From Gnetum montanum (taxonomy: Eukaryota > Streptophyta > Gnetopsida > Gnetales > Gnetaceae), in contig MNCI01030248.1 of NCBI GenBank assembly GCA_015680685.1, forward strand, positions 37,017 through 101,016: a stretch of DNA of 64,000 nucleotides, in the 5' to 3' direction. This document shows positions 33,480 through 43,739 of the stretch, piece after piece; position 1 is the first letter of the stretch, and each line of letters starts with the position of its first letter. Below the pieces are notes generated by a model. The model was given only the letters and a program-made list of their open reading frames with translations. It made no database searches and had not been told where the DNA came from. A program made the position numbers and the translations under genes.

Positions 33480-33690
33480 TTTTCTTAAAAGCAAGGTAAC
33501 TCAGAGTTGGTAACACAACCCTTACCCAGATAGTAGGGTAGATCTGATCTATTAATGCCATTGTTGCCATACTTCCCTACCACAAAGCTATGGCACTACT
33601 TCCACACATAGAAGTGTAGGCAAGAATCAAACCCACAATCTCTTAACTAAGAGATGAGTGTCCTAACCATTTTCCTTACACCCTTGGGTG
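33480..33690 (-). mobile_element. tRNA-derived SINE, 211 bp, perfect 11-bp TSD
   Basis: Read on the minus strand, the head is tRNA-like: an A-box-like D arm (AATGGTTAGGACACTC), an anticodon-arm-like inverted repeat (ATCTCTTAGTTAAGAGAT) and a B box (GGGTTTGATTCTTGCC, consensus GGTTCRANNCC). A 140-bp unrelated body follows, ending in GCTTTTAAGAAAA. Both sides carry CATTGTTTAGA (33469-33479 and 33691-33701). This is the structure of a Pol III-driven SINE mobilised by a LINE. The head is closest in style to tRNA-Glu/Lys-type D arms, which I cannot resolve by eye. Confidence 0.8.
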
Positions 33691-33701
33691 CATTGTTTAG
33701 A

Positions 33702-34145
33702 ATTGTTATTAATCAGTTCTCCAAGTGTGTAAAGTGTGAATATTTACAATGAAAATTTGATTATAATTTAATTAACACCGATCTATATTTTATTATTTAC
33801 AAATGTTGCATAACTACCATGGGAGCAACTTAAAGATTTAGTTGAAGGATCATGTTTATGAAGACATAAGCTATAATCTAAAACATAGTCATGTTATGGA
33901 TTGACCCTATCATATTGAATACCCTTATATTGGCATTAGCCACTAGAATGCATCTAGTCAGGGTTTTGACCTCGTCATGTAGGGTACCAACATAGGTTGA
34001 AAAATATTAAATTTTAATTTCCAAAGAAAAAACATGACTACTTATGTTAATCATTGTTGTAAAAGAAAGGAAAGAGGATTGACATAGATAAGAAAGAAAT
34101 TTTACTTTGTTAATAGCTACATAATCCAATGAACTCCATCAATGT
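33702..34145. other. AT-rich intergenic DNA without recognised features
   Basis: No ORF above 60 codons with a domain, no LTR match and no repeat seen. It separates the SINE from the retroelement cluster. Confidence 0.5.
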
Positions 34146-34283
34146 TGATGAGTAGTGGAGCATCCAACACTCAGCCATACAAGTCACAAGTGTTCATGCA
34201 TGACCCGATCGCAATTTGTAGATGATCAATGTAATTGTGCTAGTAATTGAGTTGAAGTTCATGATCGCTATCTTTTCACTTTG
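34146..34283 (-). repeat. Old A-D family LTR fragment, left of element C
   Basis: Starts TGATGAGTAGTGGAGCATCC and continues CACTCAGCCATAC..CATGACCCGATCG, a decayed version of the element C LTR start. It resumes at 41528 after element C (ATGGTTTAAATCATAATGAG corresponds to ATGGTTAAGCAAGTCTGAGG of the LTR). Confidence 0.7.
34279..34283. repeat. Target-site duplication of element C, left copy
   Basis: CTTTG immediately left of TGATGAG; the identical CTTTG lies at 41528-41532 right of ..CTCATCA. Confidence 0.9.
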
Positions 34284-34970
34284 TGATGAGTAGCGAGGTA
34301 CCCCTACACTCAACCATACGAATACGAGTGTGCACGCGTGATCCGGTCGAACTCTGTAGACTAAATGCCTTAACACCACAACAAACACATGGGGTTAATT
34401 GTTCGTTGTCTTCCCAGGCTTGCTTGTAAGTGTCACGGTGTATGGTTAAGCAAGTCTGAGGTATGTGATTTTTTTGGTATTTTCGGCTTATCTCCTATGC
34501 TATCAGGGGAAAGGGTTGAGAAACTAACTAACTCTAACTAATGTCCTAAGTCTAAGTTAACTAGCGTCAGCATCCGTTCCCACTTACCGGACACACNCGA
34601 ACACACTAGGAAAGCAGTAAATGAAAGCAATAAATGAAACCACATGCTGCAAGGTTTATCCAATCAAGTTCGTCTTTATTGTCGTACACAACTTGGGTTC
34701 TGGTTACAAGTTGCTCGAATAAAGAGCCGTTCACTCTAGGACTCCTACTGCGAGCACATGGGAAAAATTCTAACTCTGGAGTGATCAATCTGCCAAAGCT
34801 TCGCTACTTCTAGCCAGGATTTGGAAATGAAGGGAGTGCCGCCTCTTATTTATAGATATGACGGTGGGACGCGATATCGCGTACGTGATATCCCAGTGTA
34901 AGACGTGATATCACGGCAGCCGCGATATCACGTACACGATATCGGGGCACATGCAGGTCGCATCTCATCA
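34284..34970 (-). repeat. 3' LTR of element C (left copy, internally gapped)
   Basis: 687 bp versus 1060 bp in the right copy. About 0.37 kb, corresponding to 40785-41175, is missing at the N at 34597, so this is an assembly loss. The minus-strand TATA (TCTATAAATAAG) is at 34848-34857, with palindromic GATATC units at 34868-34950 just upstream of it. Confidence 0.9.
34597..34597. other. Assembly gap marked by one N
   Basis: Left LTR text ..CCGGACACAC-N-CGAACACACTAGG skips about 370 bp that is present in the right LTR between the same anchor strings. Confidence 0.8.
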
Positions 34971-36976
34971 TACCCCCATGACTGAATGAAAACTCATCCT
35001 CGAGTTCCTTACAATGATATTAGGTAGGTATGCGATTATTAGGGGAAATGGAACTAATGGGATGACATGTGAATGGTCTTTATTACAAGACTTGACAAAA
35101 CTGGTGTTTATGACAACAAGGGTGAACACCTTATTACAATGACATCAGGCCACAGTTGGCAGCTGAGAGAAAAGAGGAGAGAGAATAGAAGAGAAGAAGG
35201 GAGAAGAGTCTTGTTGCTGCCAACGCCTAGGTTGCGCCTTTCGTTGTTCATCCATAAGCGCATTATCAATTCCACTCCTTGCGTAGCGGCTTCAATGCTG
35301 CTCCACTCCAAGTGTTTGCTCCAGATCCATTCCGTTGTTGTATGATGGCCATCTGCACCCACAACACAATCTGATATTAGCAAGGGTAATCGAATCATTC
35401 AATAAATCATACCTTGCTTCGGTTTAGGTTCATTGGCTAAGTTGTGGTATGGCTGATATGGATCTAGGAAAATATAAATGATGACTACCGAAGGTGTAGG
35501 GGTTAGGAAAAGAAAAACTAAAAAAAATCCGAGGCTTAGGATAAAAATCGAAAAATCAGGCCCTGTACCCCCATGACTAATCACGAACCTCCGGTAGTGT
35601 TAGAATGGAGAACGAAAAGGAGTAAGAAAGATAGGTAAAAAGTGACAACTATGGCATCGGTGAAGGGGATGTCAGGATGGAAATGAACAAAAAATGTTAA
35701 TTAATTGCAAAATGTTAAGGAAAAGAAGTTAACTAATGTTCCAAATAGGAATGTCAGTGGGTCCTCCCCAAAGCAGGCTCATGCCCTTAATGCCCTGACA
35801 ATCCCACATTCAAAGAGTTCGTGGGCTCTAGGAATGTCCTTTGGAACAAGAGTTAAAGTCTTAACTGTAAGAATTTACCAAAAAGAAAACAAGGCATCAA
35901 CCACAGTATATACAATGATACAACCGGCAATGAGGTGAACCATGGAGAGAAGGATGGGAAGAAGAGAAGTGGAATGAAATCCCAAGAACAAGGTGGTGTA
36001 CAACCCCTTGTGTGTTGTATGATTAATGTGACTTGGCGAATCTCATTCTAACTTGGGCGTCAAACCAACCATTCCAGTGACTTCGCATCAATGTATTTGG
36101 TCAAACCATCCACTTGGATAACAAGGATGCATCTTTGAAGAGCCACCACCATTCCGACGAAACGAAGGAGAGAATGGGAAGCGAGAAGGGCCTTAGTTAG
36201 AGGGAACACTTTGGTTCCATAACCAGTGCTTGCAGCCCAAATTTTATTTCGTCTAAGGGGTGTGCTTTGAATCCTCACTTTTGTTTTCTTTTTCTTTTTT
36301 TTCTCTTTTTTTTTCTTCTTTTCTTTGTTTTGTGTTTTTATGCGTGGGGACCACACCATGCAAAGACTTCTTTATTTTTATTGTCTCAGCTTCCGATTAT
36401 TGGGTTACATCGGAACGGTAAGAAAACCCAAGAAGAAAACATCCAAGCACCCAAGTGAATGACCAACACAAGAGCACCAAGTTCCCTTGAAGTCACACCC
36501 TTTTCAAATCCTTGAGTCCTTCCTTAGTTTGAGAAATGCCCAGTCACTGGTTCGTTAAAGTTCTTATTGGAAGGGAACTGTACATTTCCAAGCCAAGGGA
36601 AACCATAGACTTGATGGATGGATGGATGAAGTGATCTCATTGCCTGCCATATCAAAAGAACATACCTTAGTATCAACAATGTAACTTAAAGGTAAAAACC
36701 AAACATTAGCAATTAATGAAAAACAGTTCATCCCATCGGCCCGAACACTTATTGGGTGACGAATTTACATGATGGATGACACACACACACACACACACAA
36801 AAAGATAGAAAAATATAACGATGTTGTAAAACAAAAACAAGAAAAGTTAAAGAAATTTGTAAAACAAAAATTAGAAAAGTTAAAGAAATTGTAAAACAAA
36901 AATGTGAAAAACAAAAACGTTGTAAAACAAAAATGTGTAAAACAAAAACTGAAAAAGAACTGAGGGCCCCATATGA
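34971..36976 (-). other. 3' noncoding region of element C with repeated PPT-like tracts
   Basis: No domain-bearing ORF. On the minus strand AGTCATGGGGGTA occurs next to the 3' LTR (34971-34983, the PPT position) and again at 35568-35579. A variant AGTCATGGGGGAG lies at 36995-37007, just inside the gag-pro stop region. Also present are a T-rich run (36284-36325), (CA)n at 36779-36799 and a GTAAAACAAAAA minisatellite at 36825-36955. Element D has the same layout. Confidence 0.75.
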
Positions 36977-39900
36977 TTAGCATAGGTGGCCATCTCCCCC
37001 ATGACTGAGTTGTGAGGGAGAGATCCGAAGTAGTGAGCGCCTATTTGAATTTCTAAGCAGTGCCCAACTTCTCCCAATTGATGATCTTAAATTCAGGGGT
37101 GGAAGTTGGCGACGCTCACGTTCCAATGTGTCTATGCCACGGTTGTTGGCATGAGTTGCCTCAGTTCGTTCCATGCATATTTGTTTGCTCTTATGAGAAG
37201 CTGTCAACCACGGGGTGTCTACTACTTCTTGTGTGGTTGCTACATACAGGCATCTTTGTTGCAGAGTTTCCTGGGCACACCTGTGACATGGAGACATTTC
37301 CTCCGTGTCATCACCCGATGAATCACTGTATGTGATGCATGGAACTATCCTCTTCTCGATCTTTCCACATATGTTTATCTTGGAGATTTCCAAGGAAAGA
37401 TCACGGATCCTAAGGCATGCATCTACTGTGCTTAGCCATGCCCTTCCCATTATAATTGGGAAGTCCCCTTCGTTGTTGTTAACATCGATCACTAGGAAGT
37501 CTGCTGGGTAGGACCAACCACACACAGTGGTGATAACGTCCTCCACCAAACCCAATGGGATGGCAATGGACTGGTCTGCCAGCTCCAGTTGAATGTTGCT
37601 CTTCTTAAGTTGGGGCAGGTTCCAGGCGTGATACATCTTTCGCGAAATTAAGTTGACTCCGGAACCTGAGTCAAGAAGAGCTCGATGTGGCGCATTCCCA
37701 GCGATCTGCAAATGAATAAAGGGACTCCCAGGGTCAGTTAGTTTCCTGGGAAGGTGGCCTACCTTGATCCAGTCAGTTACGGTATGTGTTAGCATAACCG
37801 TATGCGTTACATTCCCTTGGACTGAAGGGTGCTCCGAAGTGTTAGTAGTTAGAGGCCTATACATATACCCGTCCGCTTGTTGTTGCGAGAGCCTATCCGG
37901 GCTCCTAGTTCTGAAAAAGGGTCTCCTTTTTGTACAGTTATCGCCAGAACTAGTGTCCGGTTGGATATTTACACTCTGAATATTTACAGATCTCGCGGCG
38001 TGACGTTGCTGCGGTTGGGTAGGTAATTCCCCTTGCATTGTTGGAGCAGGAGGTGTTATGGGAACTACTTGAGGAAAAGGTGCGGGTGGAGTTAGAGGAT
38101 GGACAGAATGTGGAATGTCTCCCGGAGGAGAAGGAGTCCTTCTGAAGTACTCCCGAGCGTAGTAGTGACGGCGTGGAGTGTGACTCATAGCGTCACCTGG
38201 AGAAACTGGCTGCTGCACATAATAACCATAAGGATCAGGCTGCCGGTAAGGGTATCGATGTGTTGGCTGTGGCATCCCCCATGACTGTGGGTATTGCCAC
38301 TGCTGATGTTGCTCGATGGGCTGCGGAGGTGTTCCACTTGGATAATACGTCAAGGGTTGGTGGAACTGCCTCGGGTTACCTTGTGGATAAGGTAACCTTC
38401 TGGGTGTTTGCCGTTGATTAAGTCTTGGATTTAATGCATACACCCCAGACTCCTGCAGATGTGAGATAATTGGACAACATCCCTTAGGATGGTCATAATA
38501 GCAGACCTCACATCCACCGTCATTGTCTGAATCAGAATTTTCAGCCTCATCGGAGTTAGAGATTTTTCCCTTACCCTTGTTATGTGCAGGGTTAAAGTTT
38601 CTCCGCTTGTCTTTGCTTTTATCACTACTTTGCTCATCCTTAGACTCTTCTACAATTTTCAGGACTGTTTCTATTCGTGAGTCTAAGGAATCCCACATTT
38701 GGTCTACCTTAGCCGATACCTCCGTTGTTAACTTTTGGATCGGCACAGTTTTCCTGTTCACCAACTCTTCGAGTGGTGACTCATCCTCCTCATCACAGAA
38801 TTTCACTCCCTTCTTACGAAGGGAGGGATCACGGTTGTATTCCTCCGCACTTTCTCTTTTCCGTAGCTCACCCTCTTCTTGCGCTACTTGTTCCAACAAT
38901 ACTTCAACTTCATGGGCTCTTAGTTGGGAGAGTCTCCCTTGGGCGTAAGTCCCAAGAGTTCTTCTCGTTTCATTTCGTAGCCCATCCACGAGGTGGCGAA
39001 GTTGATCCCGCTTAGCGTACCCATGGCCCGGGCAACGATGTAGCAATGTGTAGTAACGGGCCATGGCAGCATCCAAGGATTCATGAGCTCCTTGTTTCCA
39101 GCCTTGGATCTGCTTACGCAAGTTAGACACTCTGGAGTACGTTTGATATTTGTTGTTGAACAATTCAAGCATCGTACTCCACCTCCTGATGGTTTCCGGT
39201 TCTAAGGACCGGTACCAGCTTTCTGCTTCTTTAGTGAGTGTCCTTGGGAACAACTTGAGTTTCTGCCACTCATTGTCTATGTTCTGCAAGGCACAGGCAT
39301 CGTGGAATGCCTGTAAATGATGTTGAGGATCAGCGTTGTATCCCCCTTCAAAACGTGGGATATTATTTATGTCCAAACGCTTGATCCTACTGTCTTTTAA
39401 ATGCCTTGTGGGAATCCTAACTGCCTCTCTAATATCAAGCATACTTCGGGTTGCGAATAGGGGTTCGTCATGATCATCTCTTTCATGACGTCTGTGATGT
39501 CTACGTGGTGGTTCCCTATTCTCCCTACGTCCTTGCCCTTGTCCTAACTCCTCTCGACCTTCCTGTCGAGGCATTTCATCTCTTTTACCTTTACTCTCCG
39601 CGTTATGCTCATGGTGGCTGCGCCCAGATGTGGAAGGAGAGGGTGAATGATGAGATGAAGGAGAAGAAGAAGGGGATCCATCACCATGGTGATGTTTCTT
39701 GCCTTCTCTTCGGCTGCTTCGGCCCCGATCGTTGTGACGATCAACGAGTCCGTCATTAGTGCGAGTGATTGTTCCTGCCGTGAACAGCTGGTGCTCACGG
39801 GGATCAGAGCCTGGAATATGTATCGTTGATCTAAGGCCCTGATGCCTAACCTCTTCACTAGAGTGAGGAGGAGGAACATCATTTTCTAAGAAACCCATCG

Positions 39901-40321
39901 TGAGGGGTTCCTCTTCTCCTATTTCACTAATGACGTGGGGAACCTTGCCCTTCAGTAGTGAATGTTGGCTCTCCTGCCTTGCATCCCGAATACGTTGGGC
40001 ATTTGTGGGATGATAATCCCTTGTATCATGGTCATCCAAAACGTATTCTGCGAACAGCTCATGCATGCCAATCTGTACCAAGGCACGGAAAAGCATGTTG
40101 GGAGCGGATCGATCTGGGGGTAACACGATGTTACCTTGCATGTCTCTCCACCGCAGTTGCTCATCTTGATGGAAAACAAAGGTAAAATCTGGCACATACT
40201 CATCAGGATGAGTATATGTGACTTTGGATTGTTGAGGACATGGTTGATCTCGGTTATGCGTATGATGCTGACTTTCTCCTGTATTGTCCTTAGGTGAGTT
40301 GATTTCGTGAGAAGAAGCCAT
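36977..40321 (-). CDS. Element C Gag-protease polyprotein, 1114 aa, intact
   Basis: ATG at 40321, 147 bp inside the 5' LTR, the same start as A, B and D. Residues 1-150 are an N-terminal domain conserved in all copies (HPDEYVPDFTFVFHQDEQLR). 190-300 is a Ser/His/Arg/Glu-rich low-complexity linker. 310-470 is the capsid-like core (RIKRLDINNIPRFEGGYNAD; LLHRCPGHGYAKRDQLRHLV). About 600-615 is a zinc-knuckle variant CEVCYYDHPKGCC (Cx2Cx3Hx4C; the usual spacing is Cx2Cx4Hx4C). 640-800 is a Pro/Gln-rich linker. About 870-990 is a retropepsin with catalytic LLDSGSGVNLIS and DFPIIMGRAWLST. The last ~35 residues end SHGGDGHLC, like the integrase ORF of B (RGGDHPPC). It would form particles and process itself. 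No polymerase follows. Confidence 0.93.
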   Translation of the reverse strand: MASSHEINSPKDNTGESQHHTHNRDQPCPQQSKVTYTHPDEYVPDFTFVFHQDEQLRWRDMQGNIVLPPDRSAPNMLFRALVQIGMHELFAEYVLDDHDTRDYHPTNAQRIRDARQESQHSLLKGKVPHVISEIGEEEPLTMGFLENDVPPPHSSEEVRHQGLRSTIHIPGSDPREHQLFTAGTITRTNDGLVDRHNDRGRSSRREGKKHHHGDGSPSSSPSSHHSPSPSTSGRSHHEHNAESKGKRDEMPRQEGREELGQGQGRRENREPPRRHHRRHERDDHDEPLFATRSMLDIREAVRIPTRHLKDSRIKRLDINNIPRFEGGYNADPQHHLQAFHDACALQNIDNEWQKLKLFPRTLTKEAESWYRSLEPETIRRWSTMLELFNNKYQTYSRVSNLRKQIQGWKQGAHESLDAAMARYYTLLHRCPGHGYAKRDQLRHLVDGLRNETRRTLGTYAQGRLSQLRAHEVEVLLEQVAQEEGELRKRESAEEYNRDPSLRKKGVKFCDEEDESPLEELVNRKTVPIQKLTTEVSAKVDQMWDSLDSRIETVLKIVEESKDEQSSDKSKDKRRNFNPAHNKGKGKISNSDEAENSDSDNDGGCEVCYYDHPKGCCPIISHLQESGVYALNPRLNQRQTPRRLPYPQGNPRQFHQPLTYYPSGTPPQPIEQHQQWQYPQSWGMPQPTHRYPYRQPDPYGYYVQQPVSPGDAMSHTPRRHYYAREYFRRTPSPPGDIPHSVHPLTPPAPFPQVVPITPPAPTMQGELPTQPQQRHAARSVNIQSVNIQPDTSSGDNCTKRRPFFRTRSPDRLSQQQADGYMYRPLTTNTSEHPSVQGNVTHTVMLTHTVTDWIKVGHLPRKLTDPGSPFIHLQIAGNAPHRALLDSGSGVNLISRKMYHAWNLPQLKKSNIQLELADQSIAIPLGLVEDVITTVCGWSYPADFLVIDVNNNEGDFPIIMGRAWLSTVDACLRIRDLSLEISKINICGKIEKRIVPCITYSDSSGDDTEEMSPCHRCAQETLQQRCLYVATTQEVVDTPWLTASHKSKQICMERTEATHANNRGIDTLERERRQLPPLNLRSSIGRSWALLRNSNRRSLLRISPSQLSHGGDGHLC

Positions 40322-40449
40322 TTCTATTGGTGTGCTAATTTCACCGTTATTTATTGTTCTTGATTAACTGATTAACCCTAAGGTTCGTTTTAAGCTCACA
40401 ACGATGTGAGTGATATCCCTTATGTTAAATTGGCGAAAAAACACTTAGT

Positions 40450-40466
40450 CCCCGGCAACGGCGCCA
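40450..40466 (-). promoter_or_regulatory. Primer-binding site of element C (tRNA-Asp)
   Basis: The plus strand reads CCCCGGCAACGGCGCCA, identical over 17 bases to the 3' end of plant tRNA-Asp(GTC) including CCA, one base before the LTR. It primes minus-strand cDNA. Confidence 0.9.
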
Positions 40467-40467
40467 A

Positions 40468-41527
40468 TGATGAGTGGCGAGGTACCCCTACACTCAACCA
40501 TACGAATACGAGCGTGCACGCGCGATCCGGTCGAACTCCGCAGACTAAATGCCTTAACACCACAAGAAACACTTGGGGTTAATCGTTCGTTGTCTTCCCA
40601 GGCTTGCTTGTAAGTGTCACGGTGTATGGTTAAGCAAGTCTGAGGTATGTGATTTTTTTGGTATTTTTCGGTTTATCTTCTATGCTATCAGAGGAAAGGG
40701 TTGAGAAACTAAGCTAACTCTAACTAATGTCCTAAGTCTAAATTAACTAGCGTCAGCATCCGTTCCCACTTACCGGACACACCCTGAACTATGCAACTGT
40801 GGCTTACCAAACGCTAATCGTTACTGGGATCACCACACGTAACGCAAGTGCTCGAAGTGGTCGTACTGAGGCACCTATTTAGCTTAAGTGTGATAAGCAG
40901 CCGATTCCTTAGCTAGCCGTACACACCCGTGGGTGCTCGTAACTAAGTCGTACTTATCACACGTTCTAGCCTAGCAATGAGCAGCCGATTCCTCAACTAG
41001 CCGTACACATCGGACTACCACTGGGATTACCAAGCGCAGAATCCTGGAATACGCTACTGGGTTACCAAGCAGCCAATGCTCGTAATTGAGTCGTACTCAT
41101 GCGTTGCGTCAAGCAGCCGATTCCTTGACTAGCCGTACACGTCCGTAGACGCTCGTAATCAAGTCGTACTTGAACGCACTAGGAAAGCAGTAAATAAACA
41201 ACAATAAATGAAACCACGTGCTACAAGGTTTATCCAATCAAGTTCGTCTTTATTGTCGTACACAACTTGGGTTCAGGTTACAAGTTGCTCGAATAAAGAG
41301 CCGTTCACTCTAGGACTCCTACTGCGGGCACATGGGAAAAATTCTAACTCTGAAGTGATCAATCTGCCAAAGCTTCGCTACTTCTAGCTAGGATTGGGAA
41401 ATGAAGGGAGTGCCGCCTCTTATTTATAGATATGACGGTGGGACGCGATATCGCGTACGGGATATCGTGTACGCGATATCGCAGGGTAAGACACGATATC
41501 GTGGCACATGTAGGTCAAGTCTCATCA
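40468..41527 (-). repeat. 5' LTR of element C (right copy, 1060 bp)
   Basis: TGATGAGTGGCGAGGTACCC ... CTCATCA. The minus-strand TATA (TCTATAAATAAG) is at 41427-41437. Between it and the U3 end are palindromes GCGATATCGC, GATATCGTGTACGCGATATC and CACGATATCGTG. 40780-41170 holds short direct repeats of AGCAGCCGATTCCT and TAGCCGTACAC in R/U5. Confidence 0.92.
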
Positions 41528-41595
41528 CTTTGCGTTAGTGAATACTAAACGTATGGTTTAAATCATAATGAGGCATATGATAATTGATGTTATTT
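41528..41595 (-). repeat. Right part of the old LTR split by element C, with TSD copy
   Basis: Starts with the second TSD copy CTTTG (41528-41532), then decayed LTR sequence continuing from 34283. Confidence 0.6.
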
Positions 41596-42627
41596 TGGCC
41601 ATTGTTAAACCCCAAAATTGATAGTTTTTAAATCTTAATTACATATTGTTAATTATTTAATTGGTGTTTAATCAATGTTTATTTTAGTTATTTTAAGTTG
41701 TTTTATTTTATTGTATTTTAGTTTATCATAGTGATGAATATTAGTTTATTATTATTAGATTATTATTAGTTTATTAGGTTTTATGTACTAAAGACTTAAA
41801 CTAGAGGCACATGTTTTGTTGTTAGGTAGCCATATGGTGGCAATTGAAGAATCCAATTTCTTGATCTATAATAGTATTATGTTTTGTGGTTTCTGGTTTT
41901 GTTTTTGCAGTAATAATAGGAATGCACATTGAGGATTTATGGTAGTAATGGAGCTACAACTTGGACGTTGGTGCTACAATTGTACGTTACATGGGTAATG
42001 AGGCGTGGTTCTTAGTTATTTTTATAGTTGCATGTTCTTGCAACCATTACCTACACATGGGTGGTTGGAGTTACACATTTCTTTGCCACGTGGTGTTAAT
42101 GGACATTACACTAAACACTACTTGTGTGGGTGGTGGTAGTGGACATTATAGTGAATGTTACCAATGGGGGTGGTGGTAGTGGACGTTATGGTGGATGTTA
42201 TGTGTGGGTAGTAATTGCCATGGCCATTACGTGTGAGTGCTAGCTCCTCATGTGCTAGACTACTCTTTATAAATTCCATGGCCAAATGCAATAAAAAAGC
42301 GAGCGNAAGAATTGAAGAAATAGAAAGAGATTACTATTGAAAGAACCACATCAGATTAGAATTTTGTATGTGCAAAAATTATGAAGGAAGAGCATTAATG
42401 CTTTGTGGCAATTAATTACCAACAATGTTTTAAGATTGTGAAGTTGTTGCACTATGGAGACAACAGAGTAGGGTCACAAGTTATGTGACATCCCCTAGAC
42501 GAAGTGACAATTTCTCCATGGGATATGACTCATTGGTTAGTCATAGACGAAGTGACAATTTCTACAATGAAAGAAACAAAGATAAAGATTAAAGATATCT
42601 AGCACTGAATTTTGCCTAGCTTGTCAA
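41596..42627 (+). repeat. Probable 5' LTR of element E
   Basis: AT-rich, noncoding, with a TATA box CTTTATAAATTCC at 42266-42278 and internal direct repeats (TTAATGGACATTACACTAAA-like at 42100-42190; GACGAAGTGACAATTTCT at 42497 and 42547). It ends just before the primer site. The left end (TGTTAAACCCC at 41596) is a guess. An assembly N lies at 42306. Confidence 0.45.
42306..42306. other. Assembly N
   Basis: Single N in AAGCGAGCG-N-AAGAATTG; no flanking duplication visible, so the size of missing sequence is unknown. Confidence 0.7.
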
Positions 42628-42629
42628 TT

Positions 42630-42646
42630 TGGCATTGTTGTCAGGG
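42630..42646 (+). promoter_or_regulatory. Decayed primer-binding site of element E
   Basis: TGGCATTGTTGTCAGGG versus TGGCGCCGTTGCCGGGG (complement of the tRNA-Asp 3' end); all differences are C-to-T or G-to-A, as expected from deamination of an old methylated copy. Confidence 0.65.
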
Positions 42647-43185
42647 AGGCTGGCAAAGTTAATCATCATCAAGAGTTCTGTATGTTTTAATTTTATTTTA
42701 TAATTTTATATTCCAGGCACATTTTATTTTATTTTATTTTATTTAAGAAATTAGAGAAATGGTTTCTTTTACTTGTTTTTATTGTATTAAAAAATCTAAA
42801 AATAAGGAAAAATCTTAGGAATTAGCTCCTCTTATCATACAACCAATTGAAACTATTTAAAAAGTTGTAATTAAAGTCACGATAGTAGGAGTTATTAAAT
42901 CAATTTGTAAATTCTTACGAATGATAGCCCATGAATGTGCCAGCAAAGAATGTTGTTATTAAATGAAACCAACAAAGCAGTCAAAGAAACCAACACGAAT
43001 TCAACCTCCTAGGGGCATTCTTAGTCTTTATAAATGTAATAAAGTCACTCAAAAACAAGACCAAGAGGAATCAATACAATGAAGATTTGATTTTTTTCCC
43101 TTTGATAACACAAAATCCCAAAGAAAAAACACAACATAATTTTTCCATATTTGTTAATCCTTTATTTGATATTTGAACTACAACC

Positions 43186-43690
43186 ATGAGTTCAACTATG
43201 GAGGTAAGGCCTCAAAATCTAAGTACTACCCCCAATATTAACTTATGTGATTACAATTAGAGGTATTACCCAACTAGTAAGTACTTTGAATTTACAAACT
43301 CCAGCACCAGTCTCTATTTCTATACCAAATCCTATAGTAACCCCAATAGTAACTTCTACTTACATGATGGGATCATCTTCACATTAGACACCTCCCCCAT
43401 TTTCCTTAGGTTCAATTCGTCTTTCCTTTGGTAGTTTGAGTTCCAATGCTTCAATTGGTTAGCCTTACCCAGGACAAATGCTTGGTGAGTTATTGAATCA
43501 AAGAACATTAATTATACTTTAAAAACCATTAGTTTTTCCACAAGGAAGAGATGTAGAGGTTAAAAATATTTATTTATTACCTATCTATAAAGGAACAAAT
43601 GATGAAGATCCAATTATCCACATAAGAGAATTTGAAACAACATTAGCCATGTTAGCACCTCAGAGTGGGGATAGAATTAAGATGATTGGC
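43186..43690 (+). pseudogene. Element E gag fragment
   Basis: Starts MSSTMEVRPQNLS at 43186. The readable capsid-like block at 43545-43690 has LPIYKGTNDEDPIIHIREFE (the stretch is broken by stops before it), matching the P-F-G---EDP--H---F pattern of gypsy gag. It stops abruptly at DRIKMIGSS, where another sequence begins on the opposite strand. There are several in-frame stops. Confidence 0.65.
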
Positions 43691-43739
43691 TCTTCCTGCT
43701 GTTGGTGAATAAAATTTCTCATGTGCTTATTTTCAGCAC

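Larger units (their letters stand above)
34284..41527 (-). mobile_element. Element C: young non-autonomous gag-protease Athila-like element, 7.24 kb
   Basis: Complete: TSD CTTTG on both sides, LTR ends TGATGAG/CTCATCA (7-bp perfect inverted repeat), a tRNA-Asp primer site and an intact gag-protease ORF. No RT, RNase H or integrase core exists anywhere between the LTRs, so it must borrow them, most plausibly from pol-bearing relatives such as element B. The ORF ends in a short tail resembling the end of the integrase ORF of B, pointing to one internal deletion. The LTRs are nearly identical outside the palindrome cluster, indicating recent insertion. Confidence 0.92.

Noticed and set aside
33610-33690. 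Functional tRNA gene on the minus strand
   Set aside because: The acceptor stem does not pair, the anticodon loop is irregular and the whole 211 bp is flanked by a TSD, so it is a SINE head.
38523-39759. Plus-strand ORFs up to 141 codons
   Set aside because: Shadows of the intact element C gag-protease on the other strand; biased by its low-complexity linkers.
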